NCBI GenBank assembly: GCA_965237405.1
Contig: OZ250139.1
Coordinates: forward strand, 4,092,001 to 4,156,000
DNA from: CAUZIB01 sp963663925
GTDB taxonomy: Bacteria; Acidobacteriota; Vicinamibacteria; Vicinamibacterales; UBA8438
Direction: 5' to 3'
Length of the DNA: 64,000 nucleotides
Shown one piece after another: positions 14,654 through 22,779 of this stretch. Under the pieces are notes generated by a model, which was given only the letters and a program-made list of their open reading frames with translations, ran no database searches and was not told the DNA's origin. The position numbers and the translations under genes were made by a program. The stretch's first letter is position 1; each line of letters starts with the position of its first letter.

Positions 14654-15679
14654 CTATTTCGGCGCCTCCGCGTCCGTCGCCCGCGCGGAGCGGAGCACGA
14701 GCTCAGCCGCATAGTTCCCCTCGTGACAGGCGTACTCGTAAATGGCGCCGGTGCCGGGAGACGGCCGCATGAAGAGGCGCGCGGTCCAGGGCTGTGTCCA
14801 GGTCGACGGATCGTCCAGCGTGTACTCGTACTGCAGTGTCTCCGGACCGACCCGCGAAAACCGTTCGATCACCTTCACGTCACGCGTCGAACCGCTGGTG
14901 CCACGCAACAAGTTGGTGGTCTCGACCACGAGCGTGTCCCTCTCCCAGTGTCCGCGCGAGCTTCCCATCTTGCTTCGCGGGCCGAGCTGGCCCGGCTCCG
15001 CATCGCCAATCGGAATGAACCGGCTCTCGTGATACATCTCCATTCGGATAGCCACCATGTCGATCGTCTGGAAGATCTGATAGTTGCTGTTGTAGCCGCG
15101 TCCGGTCAGCAGCGCGTTCCCGCCCCGGCAGAGCACTCCTGGGTCGAGGCGAGCCAGCTCTTGGGTCGGTGTCTCGGGTTCCGCCGGCGCCGGGGCGAAC
15201 CGTCGTGCCCGGGCCTGCTTCCTCCGCTCCTCCGCCTCGGGTGTCATCGGCGGAAGGCGCCCGTTCAGCGGATCCATGATGAGCGACGTACGGTTGTCGA
15301 ACCATCGGCCGCCCATCCACTGCTGGCCGTAGCTCCAAAATGGCCGTCGAGGTGCCGGCTCCTTGTCCTTCAGAGAGGCCAGCGCCTGCAGGAAGACGGC
15401 GTCCCCAAACACGGCATCGTCCCCTTCGTTGAGGGAGTCGACGGCGGCTGCCTGCAGCGCCGCTACCTCCTCGTCGGTGAGCGTGGTCCTGTCGCCCAGC
15501 GCTTCCGGCCGCTGCAGCGGCGTCGCTGAGTCGCTGGCCCAGATGCCTTGGAGGTCAGGTCGACCGTCCGTCAGACGCGGCACCTCCCACCCATCCGGCG
15601 CGTGCTGCGCCGATGCTGCCGTTGGCGCAACGGTTACCGCCGCCGCCACGAACGCCGCCACGATACATTGCCTGCTCAT
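14654..15679 (-). CDS. secreted protein of a DLQGIW-motif family, function unknown
   Basis: Protein of 341 residues with a signal peptide (IVAAFVAAAVTVAPTAASAQ, about 6-25) followed by the motif TDGRPDLQGIWASDSATPLQ near residue 37. The middle has MDPLNGRLPPMTPEAEERRK, and the C-terminal part has PIGDAEPGQLGPRSKMGSSR, GHWERDTLVVETTNL and a compact beta-rich region ending in YACHEGNYAAELVLRSAR. Proteins of this layout are very numerous in Acidobacteria and allied groups and are annotated as hypothetical; they are exported and often multi-copy. No catalytic motif is recognised. It is flanked by element debris on both sides. Confidence 0.7.
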   Translation of the reverse strand: MSRQCIVAAFVAAAVTVAPTAASAQHAPDGWEVPRLTDGRPDLQGIWASDSATPLQRPEALGDRTTLTDEEVAALQAAAVDSLNEGDDAVFGDAVFLQALASLKDKEPAPRRPFWSYGQQWMGGRWFDNRTSLIMDPLNGRLPPMTPEAEERRKQARARRFAPAPAEPETPTQELARLDPGVLCRGGNALLTGRGYNSNYQIFQTIDMVAIRMEMYHESRFIPIGDAEPGQLGPRSKMGSSRGHWERDTLVVETTNLLRGTSGSTRDVKVIERFSRVGPETLQYEYTLDDPSTWTQPWTARLFMRPSPGTGAIYEYACHEGNYAAELVLRSARATDAEAPK

Positions 15680-15841
15680 GCGCTACTTCCCCCGCCAGGA
15701 TGCGACGGTGCGGCCACTATACGCGATCTTCGCGACACCCCAGTTACCTTCCCGAGTACAACTCGACGCCGGGAAAGGACGTGACCAAGGAGAACCAGGC
15801 CTTACCCGAGAAAAACAAAAAGGCTGGTTAAGGGAAAAGCA

Positions 15842-16210
15842 CTACCAGGGCCGCTTCACCGTGATCGCCGCCGCGACCTGAATGCGCTCGGTGGCTCGCC
15901 CGATCGACCTATCGACCAAAGAATTTTCAGCCTGAAGGCGCACCTGTTCGGAGCTGGCGCTGGTGACGAGAGCTTCAAGCTCGGCGACCGCGCGAGGGGC
16001 TAGGCCACGGATCCGCAACTCGGCCAACTCGACAGCCGCCGCCGCTTTGGCCAGTGCTTGCGGGGCCTTACCGCCGTGCATCATGCACACGGTTTGGCCC
16101 TTCATCGCCCACCGTCCGCACAGCTGTTTGGTCCGTGTGCTTTTCGCCGTGCATCGACGGGGATGGCGTGTAGGCTGCGGGTTATCGGTGTGTACCATTG
16201 GTTCCCCCAT
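15842..16210 (-). CDS. HGG zinc-finger protein, small-terminase-like (copy 2)
   Basis: Protein of 122 residues (118 if the in-frame ATG at 16198 is used). The zinc-binding motif reads CTAKSTRTKQLCGRWAMKGQ then TVCMMHGGKAPQ (Cys20, Cys31, Cys42, His45 by count from the longer start). The C-terminal helices AVAELEALVTSASSEQVRL and SIGRATERIQVAAAITVKRP are almost identical to copy 1. Divergence is concentrated in the N-terminal third. It sits immediately downstream of conserved noncoding block copy 3. No large terminase, portal or capsid gene is in the window, so it is an orphan, either satellite-derived or a relic. The zinc cluster and intact frame suggest it may still be expressed. Confidence 0.65.
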   Translation of the reverse strand: MGEPMVHTDNPQPTRHPRRCTAKSTRTKQLCGRWAMKGQTVCMMHGGKAPQALAKAAAAVELAELRIRGLAPRAVAELEALVTSASSEQVRLQAENSLVDRSIGRATERIQVAAAITVKRPW

Positions 16211-16237
16211 ACGATGTGTCCCCTTGAACCATCACGT

Positions 16238-16312
16238 CGGACCAAAAAACAGCGGGTATGTTCGGCGGTCGGGCATATAGATATATAGAGATCGCTCGCG
16301 GTTTTCAGATCC
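16238..16312. repeat. conserved noncoding block, copy 3, with twin GGGGGTACC motif nearby
   Basis: Homologous to 9190-9266 and 13930-14003 (GGTCGGGCATATAGATAT, CGCGGTTTTCAGATC). About 85 bases to the right GGGGGTACCGTTGGGGGTAC (16398-16417) resembles the sequence at 13887-13906 (GGGGGTACCGTTGGGGACAC), again suggesting integrase arm or att sites. Confidence 0.6.
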
Positions 16313-16461
16313 CTGGTGAATTCCCCGACGAAAAACGGACGACCGGGGTGCCTTGACCCGCCTCTCGGCTTGATTGATCCGAGGGCAGCCAGAATGTTTG
16401 GGGGTACCGTTGGGGGTACCGCTCTAGGTGGTGAAAACAGAAGTCATGCATTTGGTGTGAC

Positions 16462-16625
16462 TTATGTCGTCAGTTCGAATCCAATGGACACCAGCGCGAC
16501 AAGCGCGAGACCGGCCCCAATGAAGAACGCGTAGCGGTAGTCGTCTAAGGTGTCGAACACACGACCGACAATGATCGAACTGATGAGCCCGGCCACTCCG
16601 TAGGCGGCGAACAGCAGACTGCAGT
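16462..16625 (-). pseudogene. C-terminal fragment of an MFS transporter
   Basis: The minus frame SLLFAAYGVAGLISSIIVGR continuing through VFDTLDDYRYAFFIGAGLAL and VALVSIGFELTT to a TAA matches the last two membrane helices of OxlT-like major facilitator transporters. No upstream part is present: at 16626 it abuts the stop of the acetate symporter gene. It is probably left over from a deletion. Confidence 0.65.
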
Positions 16626-18182
16626 TCAGACCTGTGTGGTTTGTGACGACTCAGCAGCACCAAGGTGCATGCGCCGTTCGAGCTCTGAAAACCCCTTCGC
16701 TGCTGCTGGTTCTGGCCACAAAACAGCAACGACCACCGCCACAAGAAAAGCAAGCGGGATCGACACGATACCAGGATTCCGCAACGGAAAAATTGCCGCG
16801 GCGTTACCAAGAATATCTACCTGAATTGCTGGTGAGAGATAGATCAGCAAGAGACTCGCCGCCGTGCCAGTGAGCATACTGGCTTGCGCTGCGCGCGTCG
16901 TGAAGTTTCGCCAGTAGATTGAGAGTAACAACGCTGGAAAGTTAGCGCTTGCAGCGATCGCAAAGGCGAGACCGACCATGTAGGCCACATTTTGTCCTTC
17001 GAACGCGATCCCCAGAACAATCGCTACCACGCCGAGCAGTGCTGAAGAGGTGCGTGCCACACGCAACTGCTCCTTCTCAGAGGCGACGCCATTCCGAATC
17101 ACATGTACCCACAGGTCGTGCGAGAGCGCGGCAGCGCCGGCCAGCGTCAATCCCGCGACCACCGCAAGAATTGTGGCAAACGCGACGGCTGAGATGAAAC
17201 CCATGAAACCTGGCCCTCCAACCGCATCAGCCAATAGCAATGCTGCCATGTTGCCGCCCGCGTCAACGCCGCGGATGGAATCCTGACCAACGATCACCAT
17301 CGCGCCGAAACCGAGAATGAAGGTGAGTAAGTAGAAAATGCCAATGAACGCCGTCGCGTAGGATACCGATGCCCGGGCTGTGCGTGCATCCGGAACCGTG
17401 TAGAACCGCATCAGGATGTGTGGAAGGCCAGCCGTGCCCAACATCAAGGCCAATCCAAGCGAAAATGCCTCTATCGGGTCAGAGACCAACCCACCCGGAC
17501 CCAAGACACCGGCACCGTACTGATCGGCCGCTTCCTGAAAAAGCGCCAGCGGACTATACCCGAAACGCGCAAGGGCAAAAGCTGCCAACAGAAAAGCCCC
17601 AGACAGTAAGAGGACTGCTTTGACGATTTGCACCCAGGTGGTGGCAATCATGCCCCCGAAGAGCACATAGGCCAACATCACAGTACCGACGATGATGACA
17701 GCTAGCTCGTACTGTAATCCAAACAGTAATTGGATGAGCTTACCGGCACCTACCATCTGCGCAATTAGATAGAATGCCACCACGGCTAATGAACCGACCG
17801 CGGCAGAGACCCGTACCGGAACCTGGCGCAATCGAAACGCAACGACGTCTGAGAATGTGTAACGTCCGATATTTCTGAGAGGTTCCGCGATCAGAAACAT
17901 TACGATTGGCCAGCCAACTAAGAACCCGATGGAATAGATGAGCCCGTCAAAACCGGACAATGCAACCAATCCAGCTATGCCAAGAAAGCTAGCCGCGCTC
18001 ATATAATCACCTGCGAGGGCCAGGCCGTTCTGAAGAGCGGTGACACTTCGACCAGCGGCGTAGAAGTGCTCAGCGTTACGCGTGCGCCTCGCAGCGAAGT
18101 AAGTAATACCGAGCGAAAGCGCGATGAATAGAAAGAAACCCGTTATTGCGACAAGGTTTGGTTCACCTAGGCCACTCGTCAC
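16626..18182 (-). CDS. actP: cation/acetate symporter, SSS family
   Basis: Inner-membrane protein of 518 residues with 12-13 hydrophobic segments. The diagnostic N-terminal pattern RTRNAEHFYAAGRSVTALQN GLALAGDYMSAASFLGIAG (about 34-72) and the sodium-symporter signature region GTAGLPHILMRFYTVPDART (about 250-269) identify the solute:sodium symporter branch that includes ActP. It is preceded by and overlaps by 4 bases a DUF485 gene, the arrangement of yjcH-actP operons, supporting acetate (or short monocarboxylate) uptake. Acetyl-CoA synthetase and malate synthase elsewhere in the window fit growth on acetate. The start ATG is at 18182. The gene is intact. Confidence 0.88.
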   Translation of the reverse strand: MTSGLGEPNLVAITGFFLFIALSLGITYFAARRTRNAEHFYAAGRSVTALQNGLALAGDYMSAASFLGIAGLVALSGFDGLIYSIGFLVGWPIVMFLIAEPLRNIGRYTFSDVVAFRLRQVPVRVSAAVGSLAVVAFYLIAQMVGAGKLIQLLFGLQYELAVIIVGTVMLAYVLFGGMIATTWVQIVKAVLLLSGAFLLAAFALARFGYSPLALFQEAADQYGAGVLGPGGLVSDPIEAFSLGLALMLGTAGLPHILMRFYTVPDARTARASVSYATAFIGIFYLLTFILGFGAMVIVGQDSIRGVDAGGNMAALLLADAVGGPGFMGFISAVAFATILAVVAGLTLAGAAALSHDLWVHVIRNGVASEKEQLRVARTSSALLGVVAIVLGIAFEGQNVAYMVGLAFAIAASANFPALLLSIYWRNFTTRAAQASMLTGTAASLLLIYLSPAIQVDILGNAAAIFPLRNPGIVSIPLAFLVAVVVAVLWPEPAAAKGFSELERRMHLGAAESSQTTQV

Positions 18183-18454
18183 AACCGTCCTCGGAGCGCA
18201 GCCACGCTAGCGTCATAGTGCAGGTTTGCCCATCGGACATAGACCCAGATGAGTACCCATGCTGCAACGATCACGAGCACGCCAACCAGCATGCCGAGAC
18301 TAAGCCCAGGTCTCAGGAGCATCGCCAGTAGAGGCTTATTAAACGCGACTAAACCGATGAAACAAAAGTACAGCGCCATCATGGCGATGGTTAACCCACC
18401 AGCCACGCGCCAACGGGCCACGTTTAAACGTCTCAGGTTGTCAGAGGAAGACAT
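18179..18454 (-). CDS. DUF485 membrane protein (YjcH-like) paired with the acetate symporter
   Basis: Protein of 91 residues from the ATG at 18454. It has two transmembrane segments (about 20-36, GLTIAMMALYFCFIGLV, and 54-72, GMLVGVLVIVAAWVLIW) joined by a short loop with Pro41 and Pro49, and ends YVRWANLHYDASVAALRG, typical of DUF485. Its stop overlaps the start of actP. The longer ORF upstream to 18634 is rejected because it adds a region without family features. Likely a small partner of ActP in the inner membrane; the biochemical role is not known. Confidence 0.8.
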   Translation of the reverse strand: MSSSDNLRRLNVARWRVAGGLTIAMMALYFCFIGLVAFNKPLLAMLLRPGLSLGMLVGVLVIVAAWVLIWVYVRWANLHYDASVAALRGRL

Positions 18455-18531
18455 GACCACAGGGGGAGTGCAAGGGTATCGAGCCTCGGCCTGAGCGTCA
18501 ATATCTAACTGGCTGATATGGGTTGGGCAGC

Positions 18532-19683
18532 CTACCCGAAGCAGTAAAGTACGCCATCCTGCGATCCGATGACAACCTTGCCGTCCGCGATGGCTGGCGA
18601 CGCCGAGAGTGGTGCCGCGGTGTCGAATTCCCACAGCTTCGTGCCGGTTTCGACGTCGAGGACATAGAGTCGCCCGTCGCCAGACCCGATATAGACCTTG
18701 CCGCCTGCGGCAGCGGGTGATGAATCGACGCGCGCGCGGGTCGTGAACGTCCAGACTTCGGCACCCGTGACTTCGTCAATAGCGTGCACCATCCGATCGC
18801 GACCGCCGATGATCACCTTTCCGTCGATGTTGAGTGCCGATGAGTAGAAGGGGAAGTGCCGGGTGTGGTGTTCATACCGCCAAAGCAGTTCGTGGCTCGA
18901 GAGGTCCAGTGCGATCACCTCGTTGTCGAAGGTTCCGAAATAGGCACGCGAGCCATTGACGACTGGCGAGGCTGCCGTGTAGGCGCCGGCCGCAAGATTG
19001 ACCACTTCTTGACCGTCGACTACGCGTATGCCTCGAAAGACCGCATCGCACCCTCCGAAATACGCGATGCCATTGGCGACGGCTGGCGTTGCATGAACGT
19101 AGTTGAGAGTCTCGTGCTTCCACACCAGCTCTCCCTTCGCAATCGTGAGGGCGTAGAGGAACCCGTCGTAAGATCCGATGAGCACGTGCCCATCCACGAT
19201 GATCGGCGAGGACTTGATCTCGCCCTGGGTCTGGTAGGTCCACTTTGGCTCGCCCGTCGATCGATCGACCGCATGGAGGACTCCCGCAAGATCGCCGACG
19301 AACACGAGACCGTCTGCGATCGCCGGTGAGGACTCGCCGATCCCGATATCTTCGCTCGCCTGATAGCGCCACCGCTCGGTTCCGGTCTCGAGGTCGAGGG
19401 CGATGAGTTGACCGAGGTACGTGCCGACGTAGACCGTCCCGTCGACGATCGCGGCTGAGGAATCAATTGATTCACCGGCATCGAACGTCCAGAGCAGCTC
19501 GAGTTCGTCTGGAACCGCTGCAGCCGAGACGCCGGAGAGCTCCGGGGTGCCCCGGAACTGCGGCCAGGCGTCGGCAGGGGCCGTTGGCATTGTGGCGGCC
19601 ATCTGCGTGTACACCACCGCTGGCAGGCTGATCATGAGACTGATGGTGACTAAGGGTTGGACAAGAGAGGCTAGTACGCGCAT
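18532..19683 (-). CDS. PQQ-binding-like beta-propeller protein, exported
   Basis: Protein of 383 residues from the ATG at 19683, whose first residues form a signal sequence (ASLVQPLVTISLMISLPAVV). It begins WPQFRGTPELSGVSAAAVPD and then has eight repeated blades with the SSPAIADGLVFVGDLAGVLH / AVDRSTGEPKWTYQTQGEI pattern, as in BamB-like and quinoprotein-like propellers. There is no enzyme active-site segment and no CxxCH. A role as a secreted or periplasmic scaffold or binding protein is likely. Its start overlaps the end of the broken iron alcohol dehydrogenase by 13 bases and it follows the terpene-type operon on the same strand. Confidence 0.8.
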   Translation of the reverse strand: MRVLASLVQPLVTISLMISLPAVVYTQMAATMPTAPADAWPQFRGTPELSGVSAAAVPDELELLWTFDAGESIDSSAAIVDGTVYVGTYLGQLIALDLETGTERWRYQASEDIGIGESSPAIADGLVFVGDLAGVLHAVDRSTGEPKWTYQTQGEIKSSPIIVDGHVLIGSYDGFLYALTIAKGELVWKHETLNYVHATPAVANGIAYFGGCDAVFRGIRVVDGQEVVNLAAGAYTAASPVVNGSRAYFGTFDNEVIALDLSSHELLWRYEHHTRHFPFYSSALNIDGKVIIGGRDRMVHAIDEVTGAEVWTFTTRARVDSSPAAAGGKVYIGSGDGRLYVLDVETGTKLWEFDTAAPLSASPAIADGKVVIGSQDGVLYCFG

Positions 19684-20003
19684 TGATAAACCTCCAGATC
19701 GTCTGACGGGCCGAACGGTTGCGGATTGAACGTGCTGGTCCACTGTGGACTGGCTGTTTCTGCTAGGGTTGCGAGGTCCGACTCTCGTACTTCGGCCGTT
19801 CGGAGGTAGACGGGGAATCCGGCGGCCTTTCCGATTTCGACGAGGCGAGCCGCCAAATAGTCCCCGGTCGGGTCGGTAAGCCCAGGGTCAGCGACGAGTA
19901 GCGGCCGCCTGAAGCCCAGTGCGCGCGCGAGTTCGCCGAGACGGTTGAGTGTGCCCGGCCCGAACACGAGGCGTGTCGAGAGCGTGAAGTCGAAGGGGGT
20001 CAT
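19671..20003 (-). pseudogene. iron-containing alcohol dehydrogenase with an internal in-frame deletion
   Basis: The 110-residue frame joins a normal N-terminus (FDFTLSTRLVFGPGTLNRLG, LVADPGL) to a normal C-terminus (LATLAETASPQWTSTFNPQP then LEVYQCAY) of the Fe-ADH family, whose members have about 380-400 residues. The whole metal-binding centre (three histidines and an aspartate) and most of the nucleotide site are missing, so activity is very unlikely. Its ATG overlaps the cysteine desulfurase stop by ATGA, so it was once the tenth gene of that operon. Because the junction keeps the frame, a deletion rather than random decay is indicated. Confidence 0.75.
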
Positions 20004-21136
20004 TTTTTCTCGGCTTCGGTTCGCAGGGCCTTCACCGAATTCACCACTTGTGCTGCAGTCGTCATGATTTCGTCGGTGGTATTGAACCGGCCGAGTGAGA
20101 ACCGAACGCTGCCTTTAATCCGTCCCTCAGAACAGCCGATAGCGCCGAGCACATAGCTGGGCTGTAGTTGTGCGCTCGTGCATGCGGAACTGGAAGATAC
20201 TGCAATTTCTGGCATCCGCTTCATCAGGGTCTCTCCATCCACCCCATGGAAGCTCAGATTAGTCGTGTTGGCCAATCGCTGTGTGCGATGACCATTGACC
20301 TCGACCCCATCAAGGTTAGAGCAAATCTCGGTCTCCAACTGGTCACGCAGCAGCCGCACTCCGTTGTCCGCCGGAAGTGTAGCGGCTACACCCATACCGA
20401 CGATGCCAGGAACGTTGAGCGTTCCAGATCTTCTACCCCGTTCATGTCCGCCTCCGTAGAGTAAGGCCTCACAGCGCACGCGCGGATCGCGCCGGCGGAC
20501 ATAGAGCATGCCAATCCCTTTCGGGCCGTGAATCTTGTGGCCGCTCGCGCTTAAGAGATCAATTCCCATTGCGTTCACGTCGATGGGTTCTTTACCGAAG
20601 GATTGTGTTGCGTCCGTATGGAAAAGCACCGCCCGTTCCTTGCAGAGTTCGCCGATTTCTGCAATTGGCTGGAGAACGCCAATCTCATTGTTGGCGTGCA
20701 TGACGGAAATCATCAGAGTTTGATTTGTGATGGCCTTCTCTAGTCGATCCAGATCGAGACAGCCGTCAGAATCAACACCGAGATAAGTCACAGCGAAACC
20801 GCGTTTTTCGAGAACCTCGCATGGATCAAGGACCGCTCGGTGTTCAGTCGTGACCGTAACAAGATGTTTCTTCTTATAGGCAGAAGACTGGGCAACTCCC
20901 TGCAGCGCGAGGTTGTCTGATTCTGTTGCGCCGCTCGTCCAGACGATCTCGCGAGGATCTGCTCTGACCACGGATGCAACCTGTTCGCGAGCCGTTTCGA
21001 CGATCCTTGCCGCATCGCGTCCAAGAGAATGATGGCGGCTCGCAGGATTCCCGAAGTTCATGGCAAAAAACGGAATCATGGCTTCAAAAACACGTGGGTC
21101 GACAGGTGTCGTCGCATTGTGATCGAGATAGATCAT
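20000..21136 (-). CDS. cysteine desulfurase (NifS/IscS type)
   Basis: PLP enzyme of 378 residues that removes sulfur from cysteine for Fe-S clusters or thio-cofactors. Seen: start MIYLDHNATTPVDP, the HxxxxEH region TVTTEHRAVLDP, the PLP lysine Lys201 in ASGHKIHGPKG, the RRSGTLN loop (about 236-242) and the catalytic loop SSSSACTSA with Cys319. The length and loop fit group I NifS/IscS enzymes. No IscU, IscA or regulator is adjacent; instead it overlaps the terpene cyclase-like gene by 4 bases and is the last intact gene of the operon. It probably serves the Fe-S enzymes encoded upstream or supplies sulfur to a product; both are inference. Confidence 0.88.
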   Translation of the reverse strand: MIYLDHNATTPVDPRVFEAMIPFFAMNFGNPASRHHSLGRDAARIVETAREQVASVVRADPREIVWTSGATESDNLALQGVAQSSAYKKKHLVTVTTEHRAVLDPCEVLEKRGFAVTYLGVDSDGCLDLDRLEKAITNQTLMISVMHANNEIGVLQPIAEIGELCKERAVLFHTDATQSFGKEPIDVNAMGIDLLSASGHKIHGPKGIGMLYVRRRDPRVRCEALLYGGGHERGRRSGTLNVPGIVGMGVAATLPADNGVRLLRDQLETEICSNLDGVEVNGHRTQRLANTTNLSFHGVDGETLMKRMPEIAVSSSSACTSAQLQPSYVLGAIGCSEGRIKGSVRFSLGRFNTTDEIMTTAAQVVNSVKALRTEAEKK

Positions 21137-22779
21137 TTCAAGGCCGAGACCGCAAAGATCAGCGGATAGAGTTTCTCCGAGTACCAGAGTTTCGCGAAAT
21201 ATAAACCGATTGGTGATGGTTCAAAATCAGTACGCTCCTCAAGCCACCGCGCTCCCCGTTCGTCATTGAGCGCTGCCACGGCAAGGGCAGTTTCTTCGAT
21301 CGTACCAAAGCTTCCATCCGGTCTTTGGGTGGAGGACAGAAATTGTTTTCCCCGCTGTCGAGCCTCCGGAGTGAGCAACTCACCGCACCGGAGGACCAGT
21401 GCCGTACCGTAGATAGGATTTGTCTGGGCTGTGGTCCACGGATTGCCGAACCAAAGCGGAATCCAGGAGCCATCCGGTTCCTGGGTTTGCAGGAGATGCT
21501 GTGTCGCGCGGTCCATCGCATTATCGATGCGGGGGTCGAGGGAATGCCAGGCCTGCCAGGCCCTCAACGCGTGGGCAGTGAGATCCGGACTGCTTCGGTC
21601 AAAAGGGAATTTCCCCCAGCCCCGACAGAACGTTGGGATGCCACCGTCCTTGTTCTGGAGGTCGATTAGCCACTTTACGCCCGCTGTTGCAGCGGTCCGG
21701 ATTTCTGGATCATCACCGAGGACTGAGAGTGCAAGAAGAGCGCCTGAGGTATCGTCCCCGTCAGGAACACCGCCAGAGCGGTCGGTCCATGACCAGCCAC
21801 CTGGCTCGGACTTCGTATATGGATGCACGACTTTGTACTGCTGACCGAGTAGCCAGTCCTTCAGGTAACTCCTTTCCATTGGAGAGAATGCCTCTACACC
21901 CAGCGCATTGATCGCAAGTGTGGTTACCCACGTCGAAAGATTCGTGTCGATTGGCCAACTTCCGTCTTCACGCACGGACTTAGTCAGAAAGTTGATGCCT
22001 TTCTGTGTCACGGGGTGTTCTGTCAAGTCGCTTCCGGCGAGACTCATCGTCACAAAACTCGTTAGCGGCGTCGCTTCAAGAAAGCCACCCGATTCGGGTT
22101 GGATGGATTCCAGAACACGCAGCGTCTTCTGTTGCGTCAAGTTACGCATTCGACGGCGCAGCGGTTGTTCGGTCGGCTGATGATGATGTTGCGCTTGTCC
22201 GATCGCGATCAGTGCGGGAAGTGCGTAACTAACGACAGGAAGTCCGAACCACTTAAACCACGAATGGGGCAAGGCCGCAATTTCAAAAGGGAGTGTTGGG
22301 ATGTGCTCCCACCCGAACCGGCCGGCTAACGCGCAGTGCGTGAGTATCGGCACCGAAAACGTCTGGTCTTCTCCATAGACGCGACTGATGGCCTTCGTGA
22401 GGGACTCAGGGGAAAGTGTCCCCACGCGCTCTTTAAGCCAACCTTCCGTGCGGCCAACGGCCGAAGAACCGTGCATGGCGAGTGTAGCCCATGCGAGCGT
22501 TGTGGTGCTGATGTTGCTCGGACAGCCATCAGCATCACCGAATCCACCGTCGCTATTCTGATGTTCATTTAGCCAGCGTACGCCCTTGCGTACAAGCTTG
22601 TCGTTTCGACGAGCGAGCGTCAGTGCGCACACAGCTGTTGCCGTCGAGAGCGCGCTCGACGAAAGTTTGCCCTCCCAGTGGCCTGCGCTAGTGCGTTGCG
22701 CGAGTAGCCGCTCACGCAAGGCTGAGATGTCCCATCGCGAGGAGTGCGTAATAGGTGTATTCGCAGTCTGGCTCATCAT
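21133..22779 (-). CDS. class II terpene cyclase-like protein (squalene-hopene cyclase family)
   Basis: Protein of 548 residues of alpha-barrel repeats. The catalytic acid motif DGDDT (Asp340-Asp343, DxDD) is present. QW-type repeats are recognisable (QNSDGGFGDADG, ESGGFLEATPL, REDGSWPIDTNLSTW, NKDGGIPTFCRGWGKFPFDR, EPDGSWIPLWFGNP, RPDGSFGTIEETA), and the C-terminal half keeps the squalene-cyclase-like SSPDLTAHALRAW and NPIYGTALVL. It is shorter than standard squalene-hopene cyclases (about 630-650). No hpn genes are nearby. With the prenyl synthase fusion just upstream, it may cyclize a C15-C30 polyprenyl substrate. The ATG at 22779 gives a 68-base overlap with the upstream gene. Soluble or membrane-associated; substrate unknown. 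Confidence 0.7.
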   Translation of the reverse strand: MMSQTANTPITHSSRWDISALRERLLAQRTSAGHWEGKLSSSALSTATAVCALTLARRNDKLVRKGVRWLNEHQNSDGGFGDADGCPSNISTTTLAWATLAMHGSSAVGRTEGWLKERVGTLSPESLTKAISRVYGEDQTFSVPILTHCALAGRFGWEHIPTLPFEIAALPHSWFKWFGLPVVSYALPALIAIGQAQHHHQPTEQPLRRRMRNLTQQKTLRVLESIQPESGGFLEATPLTSFVTMSLAGSDLTEHPVTQKGINFLTKSVREDGSWPIDTNLSTWVTTLAINALGVEAFSPMERSYLKDWLLGQQYKVVHPYTKSEPGGWSWTDRSGGVPDGDDTSGALLALSVLGDDPEIRTAATAGVKWLIDLQNKDGGIPTFCRGWGKFPFDRSSPDLTAHALRAWQAWHSLDPRIDNAMDRATQHLLQTQEPDGSWIPLWFGNPWTTAQTNPIYGTALVLRCGELLTPEARQRGKQFLSSTQRPDGSFGTIEETALAVAALNDERGARWLEERTDFEPSPIGLYFAKLWYSEKLYPLIFAVSALK

